DNA of 34,408 bases from an uncultured Gammaproteobacteria bacterium. Lineage in GTDB: Bacteria; Pseudomonadota; Gammaproteobacteria; CAMYKB01. The translations under genes were made by a program, and so were the position numbers. Of this stretch, positions 17,772 through 27,937 are shown in pieces (position 1 is the first letter of the stretch; every line of letters starts with the position of its first letter). Where the stretch lies: contig CAMYKB010000039.1 in assembly GCA_947258875.1 (NCBI GenBank), positions 1-34,408 of the forward strand, given 5' to 3'. The notes below the pieces were generated by a model. It was not told the origin of the DNA, did no database searches, and was given only the letters and a program-made list of their open reading frames with translations.

Positions 17772-18548
17772 ATGGCGAAACGTCAACATGCCCGGCCAAA
17801 GGCAAAACCTAAGGCGGCGCTTAAATCAAGATTGCCGCATATCGCATTACGCGATATCAGGGACATGATACTGATGATCACAGTATTTTCATTAATTGTA
17901 ATGGGTGTGCAGAAAATGCGAGAACCGGGGACTTTACCCATACGTCGTGTGCACTTTGAGGGTGAGCTGGTGAATGTGAAGGCCTCTGAGTTAAGGCGCA
18001 TCGTTGCGGCTCAGCCCCTGGGCGGTTTTTTTAATAGTGATCTTGAGTCGATTGAAAATGCATTGGAAACATTGCCGTGGATCGATACTGCTTCTGTGAG
18101 ACGCCAGTGGCCCGATGCAATGCGTATACATGTATATGAACAGGTGCCGATTGCGCGTTGGGGTGAAGATGCCTTGCTGAATGTTAGGGGGGAGATGTTC
18201 TATCCGCCACGCGAAGGGTTTCCAAAGAATGTGCCGGTGTTGTTCGGGCCTGAAGGTCGGCAACGTGATGTAGCCGCGTATTTCAGACGTGTTGCCGAGA
18301 TGTTGCAACCGATCGACCTTGGGGTGCGCGCCCTGGTGCAGGACGAGCGTCGTTCGTGGCGTGTGTTGTTGAGTAATGGCATCCAGGTCGAACTTGGCCG
18401 GCAAGAAGGCGAGGAACGTATGACGCGATTTGCGCGTGTTTACGAAAATATGCTGGTGCACAAACAGGCTGACATTGCTGTTGTGGATTTACGGTATACG
18501 AATGGTTTTGCAGTGCAATGGAAGCCAACGCAGGCTAAACAAGACTAG
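17772..18548 (+). CDS. ftsQ: Cell division protein FtsQ
   Basis: A 258-residue bitopic inner-membrane protein that recruits FtsL and FtsB to the divisome. A basic cytoplasmic tail (residues 1-30) is followed by one membrane segment (about 32-47). A periplasmic POTRA domain (about 55-125) contains the family's LPWIDTASVRRQWPD motif, and the C-terminal beta domain ends with VDLRYTNGFAVQWK. GAGGA (17758-17762) lies nine bases before the ATG. It is the first gene since the operon start with a real gap before it (19 bases), so a local transcription start is possible, but I see no clear promoter. Confidence 0.96.
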   Translation: MAKRQHARPKAKPKAALKSRLPHIALRDIRDMILMITVFSLIVMGVQKMREPGTLPIRRVHFEGELVNVKASELRRIVAAQPLGGFFNSDLESIENALETLPWIDTASVRRQWPDAMRIHVYEQVPIARWGEDALLNVRGEMFYPPREGFPKNVPVLFGPEGRQRDVAAYFRRVAEMLQPIDLGVRALVQDERRSWRVLLSNGIQVELGRQEGEERMTRFARVYENMLVHKQADIAVVDLRYTNGFAVQWKPTQAKQD

Positions 18549-18571
18549 ATGAATCGGGGAACTGAAGACTG

Positions 18572-19807
18572 ATGACCAGAAAATCCGATAAGGGGATGAT
18601 TGTGGGGCTCGACATTGGCACCTCCAAGGTGGTGGCGATAGTCGGCGAGATCAACGATGACAATGAGATCGAAATTGTCGGAATCGGTTCGCATCCGTCG
18701 CGCGGTATGAAAAAAGGCGTGGTGGTAAATATTGAATCGACCGTGCAATCAATTCAACGTGCAGTTGAGGAAGCGGAATTGATGGCCGGCTGTCAGATCC
18801 ATGCGGTGTATGCGGGCATAGCTGGCAGCCATATCCGTAGCGTAAATTCTCACGGTATCGTGGCGATCAAGGATCGCGAAGTGAATCAGAGCGATGTTGA
18901 ACGGGTCATCGATGCCGCACGCGCAGTGGCGATTCCCGCCGATCAGCGTGTGCTGCATGTGTTGCCACAGGAATACATTATCGATCAGCAAGAAGGTATC
19001 CGTGAACCGGTTGGTATGTCAGGTGTGCGGCTTGAAGCAAAGGTTCATCTGGTCACCGGAGCTGTGAGTGCCGCACAGAATATCGTCAAATGCGTGCGTC
19101 GCTGTGGCCTGGAAGTTGATGACATCATTCTAGAACAGTTGGCTTCAAGTTATTCGGTATTGACGGAAGATGAGCGTGAGTTAGGAGTATGCCTGGTCGA
19201 TATCGGTGGCGGTACCACGGATGTCGCCGTATTTACCGAGGGTGCGATCCGCCATACCGCGGTGATTCCAATAGCGGGTGATCAGGTAACTAACGACATT
19301 GCAGTGGCGTTGCGTACACCGACACAGTACGCGGAAGACATCAAGATCAAGTATGCCTGTGCGCTTAGGCAACTAGCGAATCCGGACGACACGATAGAGG
19401 TTCCTAGTGTGGGAGATCGTTCTCCGCGGCGACTGTCACGGCAAACACTGGCAGAAGTGGTTGAGCCGCGTTACGAAGAATTACTCAGTCTGGTGCACGC
19501 CGAACTACGGCGCAGTGGTTTCGAGGACATCGTGGCGGCCGGTGTGGTGCTTACCGGTGGCAGTTCCAAGATGGAAGGCGTCATTGATCTCGCTGAAGAA
19601 GTGTTCCACATGCCGGTGCGGCTGGGTATGCCTCAGTTTGTCACGGGTCTTGTGGATGTGGTGCGCAATCCTATTCATGCAACCGGGGTCGGGTTGCTGT
19701 TGTTTGGTCATCAGAGTCGCCAGGCAGGCAACATGGAAACTTTCAGGGAGAAAAGTTTCGGTTCGGTATGGCAACGAATGAAAAGCTGGTTTCAGGGTAA
19801 TTTCTAA
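18572..19807 (+). CDS. ftsA: Cell division protein FtsA
   Basis: A 411-residue actin-like ATPase that tethers FtsZ filaments to the membrane. The phosphate-1 motif GLDIGTSKV is near residue 12, and phosphate-2 DIGGGTTD is at 210-217. The 1C-domain insertion typical of FtsA and the adenosine motif [12 protein letters not shown] are present. The C-terminus, [15 protein letters not shown], is the expected amphipathic membrane-targeting helix. A 23-base gap separates it from ftsQ, and 59 bases from ftsZ. Confidence 0.98.
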   Translation: MTRKSDKGMIVGLDIGTSKVVAIVGEINDDNEIEIVGIGSHPSRGMKKGVVVNIESTVQSIQRAVEEAELMAGCQIHAVYAGIAGSHIRSVNSHGIVAIKDREVNQSDVERVIDAARAVAIPADQRVLHVLPQEYIIDQQEGIREPVGMSGVRLEAKVHLVTGAVSAAQNIVKCVRRCGLEVDDIILEQLASSYSVLTEDERELGVCLVDIGGGTTDVAVFTEGAIRHTAVIPIAGDQVTNDIAVALRTPTQYAEDIKIKYACALRQLANPDDTIEVPSVGDRSPRRLSRQTLAEVVEPRYEELLSLVHAELRRSGFEDIVAAGVVLTGGSSKMEGVIDLAEEVFHMPVRLGMPQFVTGLVDVVRNPIHATGVGLLLFGHQSRQAGNMETFREKSFGSVWQRMKSWFQGNF

Positions 19808-19866
19808 TCAGGAATTCGGAAGAGTTACACAATTTATTTACGAATTACATCAAGAGGAGAATCGTT

Positions 19867-21039
19867 ATGTTTGAATTGATGGATGCTTATAGTCAAAGCG
19901 CTGTCATCAAAGTCATCGGTATTGGTGGCGGCGGTGGTAACGCGGTGCAGCATATGGTGGCATCGAATATCGACGGTGTTGATTTTATCTGTGCCAACAC
20001 CGATGCGCAGGCTTTGAAAAATACTAATGCGAAAACGGTTCTGCAACTGGGTAGTGATATCACCAAGGGTCTGGGTGCAGGCGCCAATCCCATGGTGGGA
20101 AGAGAAGCTGCATTAGAGGATCGTGAACGCATCAAGGAGATGATCGGCGGCGCCGACATGTTATTCATTACTGCGGGCATGGGTGGTGGCACGGGTACAG
20201 GTGCAGCTCCGATAGTGGCCGAGGTTGCCAAGGAGATGGGTGTGCTTACGGTCGCCGTAGTGACCAAGCCATTCCCATTCGAAGGCGTCAAGCGTATGCA
20301 AATCGCACTTACCGGTATTCAGGAACTGGGCAAGAATGTCGATTCGCTGATTACCATACCCAATGAGAAATTGCTTACGGTATTGGGGAAGGACACCAAT
20401 TTACTGCAGGCTTTCAAGGCGGCTAATGATGTATTGTCCGGTGCAGTACAGGGTATTGCGGAGTTAATTACCTGTCCTGGTCTGATTAATGTCGACTTTG
20501 CTGATGTACGTACGGTGATGTCAGAAATGGGTATGGCGATGATGGGTTCGGGTATTGCCAAAGGTACAGACCGTGCCAGAGAAGCAGCTGAGTCTGCGAT
20601 TTCCAGCCCGTTGCTTGAAGATATCAATATCGCCGGTGCCCGCGGTATCCTGGTCAATATTACAGCAGGAATGGATTTGTCGATTGGTGAGTTTGAGGAA
20701 GTGGGTAACTCGATCAAATCGCTGGCTTCTGATGACGCTACCGTTGTGGTCGGTACTGTGATTGATACCGATATGGGTGATGATCTGCGTGTAACGCTGG
20801 TCGCCACGGGTCTGGGTGGTCAGGCCCTGGGTCAGGCTGCGCCGCAGCAAGAGAAACCGGTAGTGAAATTGATCGAAAAGGAGAGGCAGCCCCGAGAACA
20901 GGCCGATATCAATTATGACAAGCTGGATCGTCCGGCCGTGATGCGGAAGAACACGCCGTCCGCGAAGTCGGAGAAACAGGGCGACTATGATCTGGATTAC
21001 CTGGATATCCCGGCTTTCCTGCGGAAACAGGCCGACTAG
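19867..21039 (+). CDS. ftsZ: Cell division protein FtsZ
   Basis: A 390-residue tubulin-like GTPase that forms the Z-ring. The tubulin signature [10 protein letters not shown] is at 106-115, and the synergy (T7) loop NVDFAD at 208-213 supplies the catalytic aspartates. A linker of about 50 residues leads to the conserved C-terminal peptide [13 protein letters not shown], which docks FtsA, ZipA and ZapD (the last encoded at 28893). AGAGGAG about seven to eight bases before the ATG is the strongest ribosome binding site in the cluster, in line with the high FtsZ level needed. It is the last gene of the dcw run. Confidence 0.98.
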   Translation: MFELMDAYSQSAVIKVIGIGGGGGNAVQHMVASNIDGVDFICANTDAQALKNTNAKTVLQLGSDITKGLGAGANPMVGREAALEDRERIKEMIGGADMLFITAGMGGGTGTGAAPIVAEVAKEMGVLTVAVVTKPFPFEGVKRMQIALTGIQELGKNVDSLITIPNEKLLTVLGKDTNLLQAFKAANDVLSGAVQGIAELITCPGLINVDFADVRTVMSEMGMAMMGSGIAKGTDRAREAAESAISSPLLEDINIAGARGILVNITAGMDLSIGEFEEVGNSIKSLASDDATVVVGTVIDTDMGDDLRVTLVATGLGGQALGQAAPQQEKPVVKLIEKERQPREQADINYDKLDRPAVMRKNTPSAKSEKQGDYDLDYLDIPAFLRKQAD

Positions 21040-21312
21040 AGATATGACGGGGGGTTAAATATGTGCTGTCGCTAATTTGCAACACAATTTGCAATTATGT
21101 GACGCTTGTCGGCAATTAAGCAACTGTAGTCGCCAAACTTGTATATAAGTGATGCAAGATTAAATTCTTATGACATAATAGCGCCTGTTTTTAAGGTCCA
21201 GTGTCGTCCTGAGCCGGGAAATGAAGGTATATCGGCCGCGTTGGCGTGATTATTGCCTGAATCCGTATAACAGGCTGTGATGCCACCAGGGCCTACTAAC
21301 CGGAAGTTGACA
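21040..21312 (+). promoter_or_regulatory. ftsZ-lpxC intergenic region with a direct repeat
   Basis: No gene is seen. AATTTGCAA occurs twice 12 bases apart (21074-21082 and 21086-21094), in an AT-rich stretch that could be an operator. CATAAT near 21173 is a possible -10 for lpxC, but no good -35 is at the right distance. I find no clear terminator for ftsZ, so read-through into lpxC is possible. Confidence 0.35.
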
Positions 21313-22227
21313 TTGATTAGACAACGTACACTCAAAAACACGATTCGCGCCACGGGTGTTGGTTTGCACACGGGTGAAAAGATCTATCTCACCCTGAGGC
21401 CTGCCCCGGTAAACACTGGCGTTGTATTCCGTCGTGTCGATCTGGACGTGCCTGTCGAGATCAAGGCTTGCCCTGATAATGTCGGTGATACCCGTTTATC
21501 CACCACATTGGTGCAAGACGGCGTGCGTATCTCCACAGTGGAGCATTTGCTATCAGCTGTAGCCGGTCTTGGTATTGATAATCTATGTGTTGATCTTAGT
21601 GCGCCCGAGGTGCCTATCATGGATGGCAGCGCCGGCCCGTTTGTATTCCTGATCCAGTCAGCAGGGATCGTCGAGCAGGATGCACCCAAGCGGTTTGTAC
21701 GTATCAAGCGCCCAGTCATGGTTGAAGATGGTGACGAGTGGGTCAGACTGGAGCCTTTCGATGGTTTCAAGGTAGGTTTCACCATCGATTTCAATCATCC
21801 GATTTTTAAATCCAGCAAGCAGCATGCGGAGCTGGATTTTTCCGCCACTTCATTCCTCAAGGAAGTCAGTCGCGCCCGTACCTTCGGCTTCATGCGGGAT
21901 GTCGAAATGTTGCGTGAACATAACCTTGCCCTGGGTGGCAGTCTTGATTGTGCGGTGGTGCTGGATGATTACCGGGTCCTGAATGAAGATGGCCTGCGTT
22001 ATGACGATGAGTTCGTCAAGCATAAGATACTGGATGCTATTGGCGATCTTTATCTGCTAGGACATAGCCTGATCGGCGCGTTTCAGGGCTATAAATCCGG
22101 ACACGATTTGAATAATATGCTGCTTCGCAAGTTATTGGCGGAGAAGGATGCCTGGGAAGAGGTCACTTTCGAGGATGACCAGACAGTGGCACCGATCTCC
22201 TATAGCAACCCGGTTTTGGTTGGCTGA
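21313..22227 (+). CDS. lpxC: UDP-3-O-acyl-N-acetylglucosamine deacetylase LpxC
   Basis: A zinc enzyme that catalyses the first committed step of lipid A synthesis. Zinc-site motifs are present: STVEHLL (His78), and [17 protein letters not shown] carrying the second His and the Asp. [14 protein letters not shown] and [11 protein letters not shown] are also family blocks. The TTG at 21313 gives the standard MI(R/K)QRTLKN N-terminus (304 residues) and has GGAAG (21302-21306) six bases upstream. An in-frame ATG at 21280 would add 11 residues with no counterpart in E. coli or Pseudomonas LpxC. A rare TTG start may lower translation of this tightly controlled enzyme; that is inference. The gene converges on dciA. 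Confidence 0.95.
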   Translation: MIRQRTLKNTIRATGVGLHTGEKIYLTLRPAPVNTGVVFRRVDLDVPVEIKACPDNVGDTRLSTTLVQDGVRISTVEHLLSAVAGLGIDNLCVDLSAPEVPIMDGSAGPFVFLIQSAGIVEQDAPKRFVRIKRPVMVEDGDEWVRLEPFDGFKVGFTIDFNHPIFKSSKQHAELDFSATSFLKEVSRARTFGFMRDVEMLREHNLALGGSLDCAVVLDDYRVLNEDGLRYDDEFVKHKILDAIGDLYLLGHSLIGAFQGYKSGHDLNNMLLRKLLAEKDAWEEVTFEDDQTVAPISYSNPVLVG

Positions 22228-22245
22228 TAACGGGGTTATTTTTTT
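22227..22245 (+). terminator. Weak terminator-like hairpin between lpxC and dciA
   Basis: ATAAC-GGG-GTTAT followed by six T lies over the lpxC stop and the last codons of dciA. The stem is only 5 bp and AT-rich. The T-tract also encodes two Lys codons of dciA on the other strand, so the match may be fortuitous. Confidence 0.35.
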
Positions 22246-22664
22246 GTCTGGCCGCGTTTTGCCAGGCTCTGGAGGGCGGATTTGAGTTCAGGATCCGCAA
22301 TAGTAGAGGCCAGGGAGGCCAGCTGGCGTGCATTCGAATGCGATAAAACTGGCCTGTTGATCGGTTTTTTGTCGCCGTATGTGCCACTAACCACTTTAAT
22401 TTTGAGTCGGATTAGTGTTTCCTTCAATTGTGCGCCAAATTCCTCATTAATTTGTTTGAGGAGCTCGTGCTGCTGATAGCGGATGGGAGTTGCCCAATGG
22501 CTGCTGTCAGTCACCACTATCAAGGTTCTACCTGAATACCCGCCCACCCAGAAATGTGCGGCGAGCGGGGCAGGAAGGCGACTCCGCGCACTGATTGTGA
22601 GCTGGTGGTGGAAGCGGGCCTTGTGTATCAGCTCGGGTTTGATCAGGGTTTTGACAGGTTTCAT
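22236..22664 (-). CDS. dciA: DciA family protein (DUF721), predicted DnaB helicase loader
   Basis: A 142-residue protein of the DUF721 family. DciA is known to load or operate the replicative helicase DnaB in bacteria that lack DnaC. The N-terminal half (about residues 20-110) shows the family pattern: a short helix, then LAAHFWVGGYSGRTLIVVTDSSHWATPIRYQQHEL-type alternation with the conserved SxxWA(T)xLR-like segment, and EEFG...LKETLIRLKIKV. The tail is Ala- and Leu-rich. The position between lpxC and an M23 peptidase gene is where this gene sits in Pseudomonas and relatives. Its stop is eight bases from the lpxC stop, on the opposite strand. Confidence 0.85.
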   Translation of the reverse strand: MKPVKTLIKPELIHKARFHHQLTISARSRLPAPLAAHFWVGGYSGRTLIVVTDSSHWATPIRYQQHELLKQINEEFGAQLKETLIRLKIKVVSGTYGDKKPINRPVLSHSNARQLASLASTIADPELKSALQSLAKRGQTKK

Positions 22665-22701
22665 GAATATCAGTTTATAGCATGATCTGAACTACGGATG
22701 T

Positions 22702-22731
22702 TTGAATGTTACGGCACTACACAACTATAAA
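22702..22731 (+). promoter_or_regulatory. Probable promoter of the M23 peptidase gene
   Basis: TTGAAT (22702-22707) and TATAAA (22726-22731) are 18 bases apart in the short divergent gap between dciA and the peptidase gene. The ATG follows about 20 bases after the -10. Confidence 0.4.
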
Positions 22732-22751
22732 TAATCGGTAATGGTTTCTTT

Positions 22752-23675
22752 ATGAATATTATTCTGTTCTCGCGCAAGAATGGTAAATCTTACAATCTCC
22801 AACTTACTCGCTGGTTTCATCTAGCAATACCAGCAGCAGTTATGATATTTGTTGTTGGTCTGACCCTGGGAACGGGTTACTTCATGGGGTTAAGAGGTGG
22901 TAACCAACCCATTATCTCCAACTGGAAAGCCGATATTTCACAACAACGCTGGGAAATTCAATCCGTCAAAGAAGAAAGTCAGGCACATATCAATGCGCTT
23001 ACCCAGCGGCTGGGTAAATTGCAGGCCCATGTCAATCGGCTGGATGCGCTGGGCAATAAGCTGGTTACCATGGCAGGACTGGACGATGGCGAATTCAATT
23101 TCAGTCAGTCTCCTGGCATCGGTGGCCCGGCCGCAAGTATGGACAAGCCGGTGGCAGAGGCGCATGTTACTCAGATAGATGAGGCGTTTTACCGGCTCGA
23201 GAAAAAACTCGAGGATCGTCAACAGCAGCTACAAGTGCTGGATCATCTCATTATGTCGCGCAACCTGCATAAACAAGTCTATCCGGCGGGCCGTCCCGTC
23301 AACCAAGGTTGGATCTCTTCCAGTTACGGTCTACGCACCGATCCCTTCACCGGTAAGCCCGAGCATCACCAGGGTATGGATTTTGCTGCCAGACTTGGCT
23401 CCGATGTGGTCGCCGTCGCAGCAGGGGTCGTGAGCAATGCCAGTGAGCGGCATGGTTATGGTTATATGGTCGAAATCGATCACGGTAATGGTTATGTCAC
23501 CCGTTATGCCCATAATAAAGGGGTCGAAGTAAAGCCGGGTGACGCTGTCAAACGCGGGCAGGTTATTGCAAAGGTTGGCAGCAGTGGCCGTTCTACCGGA
23601 CCACATGTTCACTTTGAGGTTTTACAGAACGGCAAGCGGGTCAATCCTGCGAAATTTATCGAGACGAGTAGCTAA
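22752..23675 (+). CDS. M23 family membrane-anchored metallopeptidase
   Basis: A 307-residue predicted cell wall endopeptidase. An N-terminal membrane segment (about 22-46) is followed by a heptad-like helical region (about 60-108, and again 140-170) and a C-terminal LytM domain (about 185-300). Zinc ligands are intact: H206 and D210 in HQGMD, and H285 and H287 in GPHVHFE. It is therefore likely to be catalytically active, cutting peptidoglycan cross-links, rather than a degenerate EnvC/NlpD-type activator. The layout (membrane anchor, coiled coil, LytM) matches the MepM-like gene often found between lpxC and secA. It has its own promoter and terminator, so it is a single-gene unit. Confidence 0.92.
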   Translation: MNIILFSRKNGKSYNLQLTRWFHLAIPAAVMIFVVGLTLGTGYFMGLRGGNQPIISNWKADISQQRWEIQSVKEESQAHINALTQRLGKLQAHVNRLDALGNKLVTMAGLDDGEFNFSQSPGIGGPAASMDKPVAEAHVTQIDEAFYRLEKKLEDRQQQLQVLDHLIMSRNLHKQVYPAGRPVNQGWISSSYGLRTDPFTGKPEHHQGMDFAARLGSDVVAVAAGVVSNASERHGYGYMVEIDHGNGYVTRYAHNKGVEVKPGDAVKRGQVIAKVGSSGRSTGPHVHFEVLQNGKRVNPAKFIETSS

Positions 23676-23704
23676 ACCCTCACAGATAGTGTTATAGATT
23701 AATT

Positions 23705-23733
23705 ACCCGGCCGATTTCTTCGGCCGGGTTTGC
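23705..23733 (+). terminator. Rho-independent terminator after the M23 peptidase gene
   Basis: A perfect 10-bp stem, ACCCGGCCGA with TCGGCCGGGT, encloses a 5-base loop and is followed by a mixed T-rich tail (TTGCTTTAT). It lies 30 bases after the stop codon. Confidence 0.85.
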
Positions 23734-23790
23734 TTTATACCTGACTCTGGCCTGGAGTTAGGCAGGAACGAAAGCTAACTACCCCTGAGT

Positions 23791-23796
23791 TATAAT
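23791..23796 (+). promoter_or_regulatory. Possible -10 element upstream of secA
   Basis: A consensus TATAAT lies between the M23 terminator and secA, leaving a leader of about 100 bases. No acceptable -35 is visible at 16-18 bases. No secM-like regulatory reading frame was recognised in the leader. Confidence 0.3.
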
Positions 23797-23902
23797 CTCC
23801 GACAATTTCAGTAATTTAATGTGCCGGAAATGCGCGTAACCGCACGAAAATCGTCCGGGATAGGTTATGATTGCAGGCTGATTTCACCAGGACCCTCAAT
23901 TC

Positions 23903-26692
23903 ATGTTTGGCAAGGTAGTCAAGAAAGTATTTGGTAGCCGTAACGATCGCATGGTCAAGCGTTATGCGCGTGACGTCAAGAAGATCAATGTGTTGGAAGA
24001 AGCATTGCAAACGTTGGATGACGATGCGTTACGCGTGAAAACGGCGGAATTTCGCGAGCGCCTCGCAAATGGTGAGACACTTGATGCGATCCTCCCTGAG
24101 GCCTTTGCTACCGTGAGGGAAGCAGGCAAACGTGTGCTGGGCATGCGTCACTTTGATGTGCAGATGATCGGTGGCATGGTGCTTAACGATGGCCGCATTG
24201 CTGAGATGCGTACCGGTGAAGGTAAGACGTTGGTTGCAACACTGGCTGTTTACTTGAATGCGCTTTCCGCTGAAGGTGTGCACGTTGTGACGGTCAATGA
24301 TTATCTGGCGCGACGTGACGCGGCCTGGATGGGCCGGCTTTATCACGCATTGGGTCTGACGGTTGGGGTAATCAATTCATCGGGTGCTGGAACTGCCGAC
24401 ACCTCGTCGTATTTGTTAGAGCCGGGGTATGCCGGTGAGGATAGCAGCACGGCGAATCTGCGGCCGGTTTCACGGCGCCAGGCATATGCCGCTGATATCA
24501 CATACGGCACCAATAATGAATTCGGTTTCGATTACCTGCGCGATAACATGGCATTTGATGCCGAAGGGCGGGTGCAGCGCGGGCTTAATTTTGCGGTGGT
24601 GGATGAAGTCGATTCCATTCTTATTGACGAGGCGCGCACACCGCTGATTATTTCCGGCCCTACCAGTCAGAATTCAGATCTCTACCTGGCTGTCGATAAA
24701 CTGGTGCCACGACTTACACGGCAGGAAGAGGAAGATGGCCCCGGTGATTACAGTGTGGATGAAAAATCCAAGCAAGTGCATCTGACGGAAGAGGGGCACG
24801 AACATGTCGAGCAACTGCTGGAAGAGGCGGGTCTCCTCAGCACTGAGAACAGTCTCTATGACGTCAGCAATATCGGCCTGATGCACCATCTCAATGCCGG
24901 TCTGCGTGCGCATAAACTCTTCAGCAGGGATGTCGACTACATCGTAAAGAATGATGAAATCATCATCGTCGACGAGTTTACTGGCCGTACCATGCCGGGC
25001 AGGCGCTGGTCCGAGGGTTTGCATCAGGCTATCGAAGCCAAGGAAAAGGTATCGATCCAGAGTGAAAACCAGACGCTGGCATCGATTACTTTCCAGAATT
25101 ATTTTCGCCTCTATAACAAGCTCTCGGGTATGACCGGTACAGCTGATACCGAGGCCTTCGAATTCCAGTCGATCTATGGTCTTGAGGTTGTAGTGATCCC
25201 CACGCACCGGCCAATGGTGCGTGATGATATGGGTGATCTTGTGTACATGAGCGCGCGTGAGAAATTCAACGCCATTATCGATGATATCAAGCACTGTATG
25301 GATCATGACACGCCAGTCCTGGTGGGTACTGCATCCATCGAAACCTCAGAATACCTGTCAAAACTGTTGAACGAGGCTGCAATCAAACACCAGGTGCTGA
25401 ATGCCAAGCAGCATGAAGCCGAGTCTCAGATTGTTGCCCAGGCGGGGCTTCCGGGCACGGTAACGATTGCCACCAACATGGCCGGTCGTGGCACCGATAT
25501 CGTGCTGGGTGGTAGTCTTGATGCGGAACTTGCCAATATAGATGAAGCTGAAACGTCGCGCATCGAAGAGGTCAAGGCGCAGTGGCAAAAGCGGCATGAG
25601 GAGGTGATCGCCGCGGGTGGCCTGCACATTATCGGTACCGAGCGACATGAATCACGTCGTATCGATAACCAGCTGCGCGGTCGCTCCGGCAGGCAGGGTG
25701 ACCCCGGATCGAGCCGTTTTTATCTGTCGATGGAAGATAATCTGATGCGCGTGTTCGCCTCGGACCGGGTCAAGGGCTTGATGCAACGACTGGGAATGGA
25801 GGAAGGTGAGTCTATCGAACACCCGTGGGTGACCAAGGCGATTGAGAATGCTCAGCGAAAGGTGGAGGCACATAACTTCGATATTCGTAAACACCTACTT
25901 GAATATGATGATGTGGCTAACGACCAGCGTAAAGTGGTCTACCAGCAACGCAACGAAATTATGGAGGCTGAAAGCATAGCCGACAGTATCGAGGCGATTC
26001 GTCATGATATTGTGGAATCTGTTATTAGTGAATATATCCCACCAAGCAGTATCGAAGAGCAATGGGATATAGCCGGGTTGACTGCGGCTCTGGAGCGTGA
26101 GTTTGGCGAGCAGATGTCGGTGCAACAATGGCTGGATGAAGATGACGGTCTATACGAAGAAACCCTGCGCGAGCGTATCCATACACAAATCAATGACAGT
26201 TATCAGGTGAAGGAAGCAACTATCGGCGGTGACAATATGCGACGCGTCGAGAAGGACCTGATGTTGCAGATTCTGGATAATCACTGGAAGGAACATCTGG
26301 CCGCGATGGATTATCTGCGCCAGGGTATCGGTCTGCGTGGTTATGCCCAGAAAAACCCCAAACAGGAATACAAACGCGAAGCTTTCGAAATGTTTCAGCA
26401 GATGCTGGAACAGATCAAGCACGAAGCCGTTTCGATGCTATCACGTGTACATGTGCGTTCTGAGGATGAGTTGCGTGAGCTCGAGGAACAACAACGACAA
26501 CAACAGGCGATGCAGTTCAATCACGCAGCGGCCGAAGACGTCCTGCACCCCGGAGAAGAGCAACAGCGACAACCCGCCCAGGGAGAGCCGCAACAACCCT
26601 TCAAGCGGGACGGTCGTAAAATTGGTCGCAATGAACCCTGTTACTGTGGTTCCGGCAAGAAGTTCAAGAACTGTCATGGCAAACTGTCCTGA
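23903..26692 (+). CDS. secA: Preprotein translocase ATPase SecA
   Basis: A 929-residue motor that drives unfolded preproteins through SecYEG. Walker A GEGKT is at 105-109 and the DEVD Walker B box at 234-237. The preprotein cross-linking domain lies between the two nucleotide-binding folds, and NMAGRGTDI with [13 protein letters not shown] mark the second fold. The C-terminal zinc motif is complete (C913, C915, C924, H925), as needed for SecB and ribosome contact. A loop of about 25 residues near 160-185, rich in Ser, Thr and Gly, is longer than in E. coli; such insertions are usual in related gammaproteobacteria. The length compares with 901 in E. coli. Confidence 0.98.
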   Translation: MFGKVVKKVFGSRNDRMVKRYARDVKKINVLEEALQTLDDDALRVKTAEFRERLANGETLDAILPEAFATVREAGKRVLGMRHFDVQMIGGMVLNDGRIAEMRTGEGKTLVATLAVYLNALSAEGVHVVTVNDYLARRDAAWMGRLYHALGLTVGVINSSGAGTADTSSYLLEPGYAGEDSSTANLRPVSRRQAYAADITYGTNNEFGFDYLRDNMAFDAEGRVQRGLNFAVVDEVDSILIDEARTPLIISGPTSQNSDLYLAVDKLVPRLTRQEEEDGPGDYSVDEKSKQVHLTEEGHEHVEQLLEEAGLLSTENSLYDVSNIGLMHHLNAGLRAHKLFSRDVDYIVKNDEIIIVDEFTGRTMPGRRWSEGLHQAIEAKEKVSIQSENQTLASITFQNYFRLYNKLSGMTGTADTEAFEFQSIYGLEVVVIPTHRPMVRDDMGDLVYMSAREKFNAIIDDIKHCMDHDTPVLVGTASIETSEYLSKLLNEAAIKHQVLNAKQHEAESQIVAQAGLPGTVTIATNMAGRGTDIVLGGSLDAELANIDEAETSRIEEVKAQWQKRHEEVIAAGGLHIIGTERHESRRIDNQLRGRSGRQGDPGSSRFYLSMEDNLMRVFASDRVKGLMQRLGMEEGESIEHPWVTKAIENAQRKVEAHNFDIRKHLLEYDDVANDQRKVVYQQRNEIMEAESIADSIEAIRHDIVESVISEYIPPSSIEEQWDIAGLTAALEREFGEQMSVQQWLDEDDGLYEETLRERIHTQINDSYQVKEATIGGDNMRRVEKDLMLQILDNHWKEHLAAMDYLRQGIGLRGYAQKNPKQEYKREAFEMFQQMLEQIKHEAVSMLSRVHVRSEDELRELEEQQRQQQAMQFNHAAAEDVLHPGEEQQRQPAQGEPQQPFKRDGRKIGRNEPCYCGSGKKFKNCHGKLS

Positions 26693-26705
26693 CGCGTTGT
26701 AGTCA

Positions 26706-27923
26706 ATGACTGCAGGCCTGGATTCGTCACAATCACTACTGGCTGTAGCCGGTGTTCGTTTGGCAGTAGCCGCCGCGGCGTTGCGCTATAAAGATCGTCC
26801 AGACCTGACCCTGATTGAATTGGCAGCTGGCAGCCAGGTGGCGACAGTGTTCACTCGTAATGCATTTTGCGCCGCACCGGTGGTAGTGGCCAAACAGCAT
26901 CTTGCAGAGCAACCATCCCCACGATACCTGTTGATTAATGCCGGTAATGCGAATGCCGGCACCGGTGAGGCAGGTCTGCAGGCGGCACGGGAGTGCTGTT
27001 CGGCAGTTGCGCAACTTATGGATTGCGAGTTACAGCAGGTGATGCCATTTTCTACTGGTGTGATTGGTGAGCCACTCTCAGTTGAACCGATAGCGAGAGC
27101 CCTCCCGGGACTCAAAATGGCTCTCAGTGAAGATGCCTGGATGGCTGCTGCCGGGGCAATCATGACCACCGATACCCTTCATAAAGGGATTTCCAGAACG
27201 CTAATACTGGATAACAGGCCTGTCACCATCACCGGTATCGCCAAGGGTTCCGGCATGATTTGTCCCGATATGGCTACCATGCTTGCGTTCATAGCAACCG
27301 ATGCTGACATGCCGCAGGCAATGCTGGAAAAGGCCTTGCGCGAGGCTGTTGCTACCTCATTTAATTGCATTACTGTTGACGGCGACACCTCAACCAATGA
27401 CGCCTGTATGCTGATGGCTACCGGCAAATCCGGTGTTAGTCTTGCGAAGAAGGAAGCCCACTACCAGGCTTTTATGCAGGGCCTGAATGAGGTGATGCGT
27501 TATCTGGCGCAAGCGATTGTGCGCGATGGTGAGGGCGCCACAAAATTCATCAGCGTCAGGGTCAACGGGGCGCATGAGGCAGAGGAAGCCCGACGTGTGT
27601 GCTATACCGTTGCGCATTCACCGCTGGTAAAGACGGCTTTTTTTGCCAGCGACCCCAATTGGGGCCGCATCCTCGCGGCTGTAGGCCGAGCAGGTGTGGC
27701 ATCACTGGATATCAACAAGGTTCGGCTTTACCTGGATGATGTGTGTATTGTCCGTGACGGGGGTGTTGATGCAGGTTACCGCGAGGCTGCTGGGCAGGCG
27801 GTGATGGATAAAACGGATATTGTCATAACCATAGAACTCGGTTGCGGTGAACATAGCGCAGAAGTCTGGACCTCTGACTTGAGTTATGACTATGTGCGCA
27901 TAAATGCTGATTACCGCTCCTAA
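26706..27923 (+). CDS. argJ: Bifunctional ornithine acetyltransferase / N-acetylglutamate synthase ArgJ
   Basis: A 405-residue arginine synthesis enzyme. ArgJ recycles the acetyl group from N-acetylornithine to glutamate; many versions also use acetyl-CoA. The precursor cleaves itself at the conserved ATM sequence, here within KGSGMICPDMATML, making T191 the new N-terminal nucleophile of the beta chain. Other family blocks are NAGNANAGTG, TVDGDTSTND and the ending INADYRS. The presence of ArgJ suggests the cyclic acetyl pathway. The start lies 13 bases after secA without a strong ribosome binding site, so coupling to secA is likely. Confidence 0.96.
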   Translation: MTAGLDSSQSLLAVAGVRLAVAAAALRYKDRPDLTLIELAAGSQVATVFTRNAFCAAPVVVAKQHLAEQPSPRYLLINAGNANAGTGEAGLQAARECCSAVAQLMDCELQQVMPFSTGVIGEPLSVEPIARALPGLKMALSEDAWMAAAGAIMTTDTLHKGISRTLILDNRPVTITGIAKGSGMICPDMATMLAFIATDADMPQAMLEKALREAVATSFNCITVDGDTSTNDACMLMATGKSGVSLAKKEAHYQAFMQGLNEVMRYLAQAIVRDGEGATKFISVRVNGAHEAEEARRVCYTVAHSPLVKTAFFASDPNWGRILAAVGRAGVASLDINKVRLYLDDVCIVRDGGVDAGYREAAGQAVMDKTDIVITIELGCGEHSAEVWTSDLSYDYVRINADYRS

Positions 27924-27937
27924 GATCTGTTCTTAAT

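Noticed and set aside
23738-23902. A secM-like regulatory gene before secA
   Set aside because: No frame with a signal peptide or an arrest-like sequence is seen in the leader.
24674-25306. A 210-codon minus-strand frame within secA
   Set aside because: It is a shadow of the secA coding strand, with no family resemblance.
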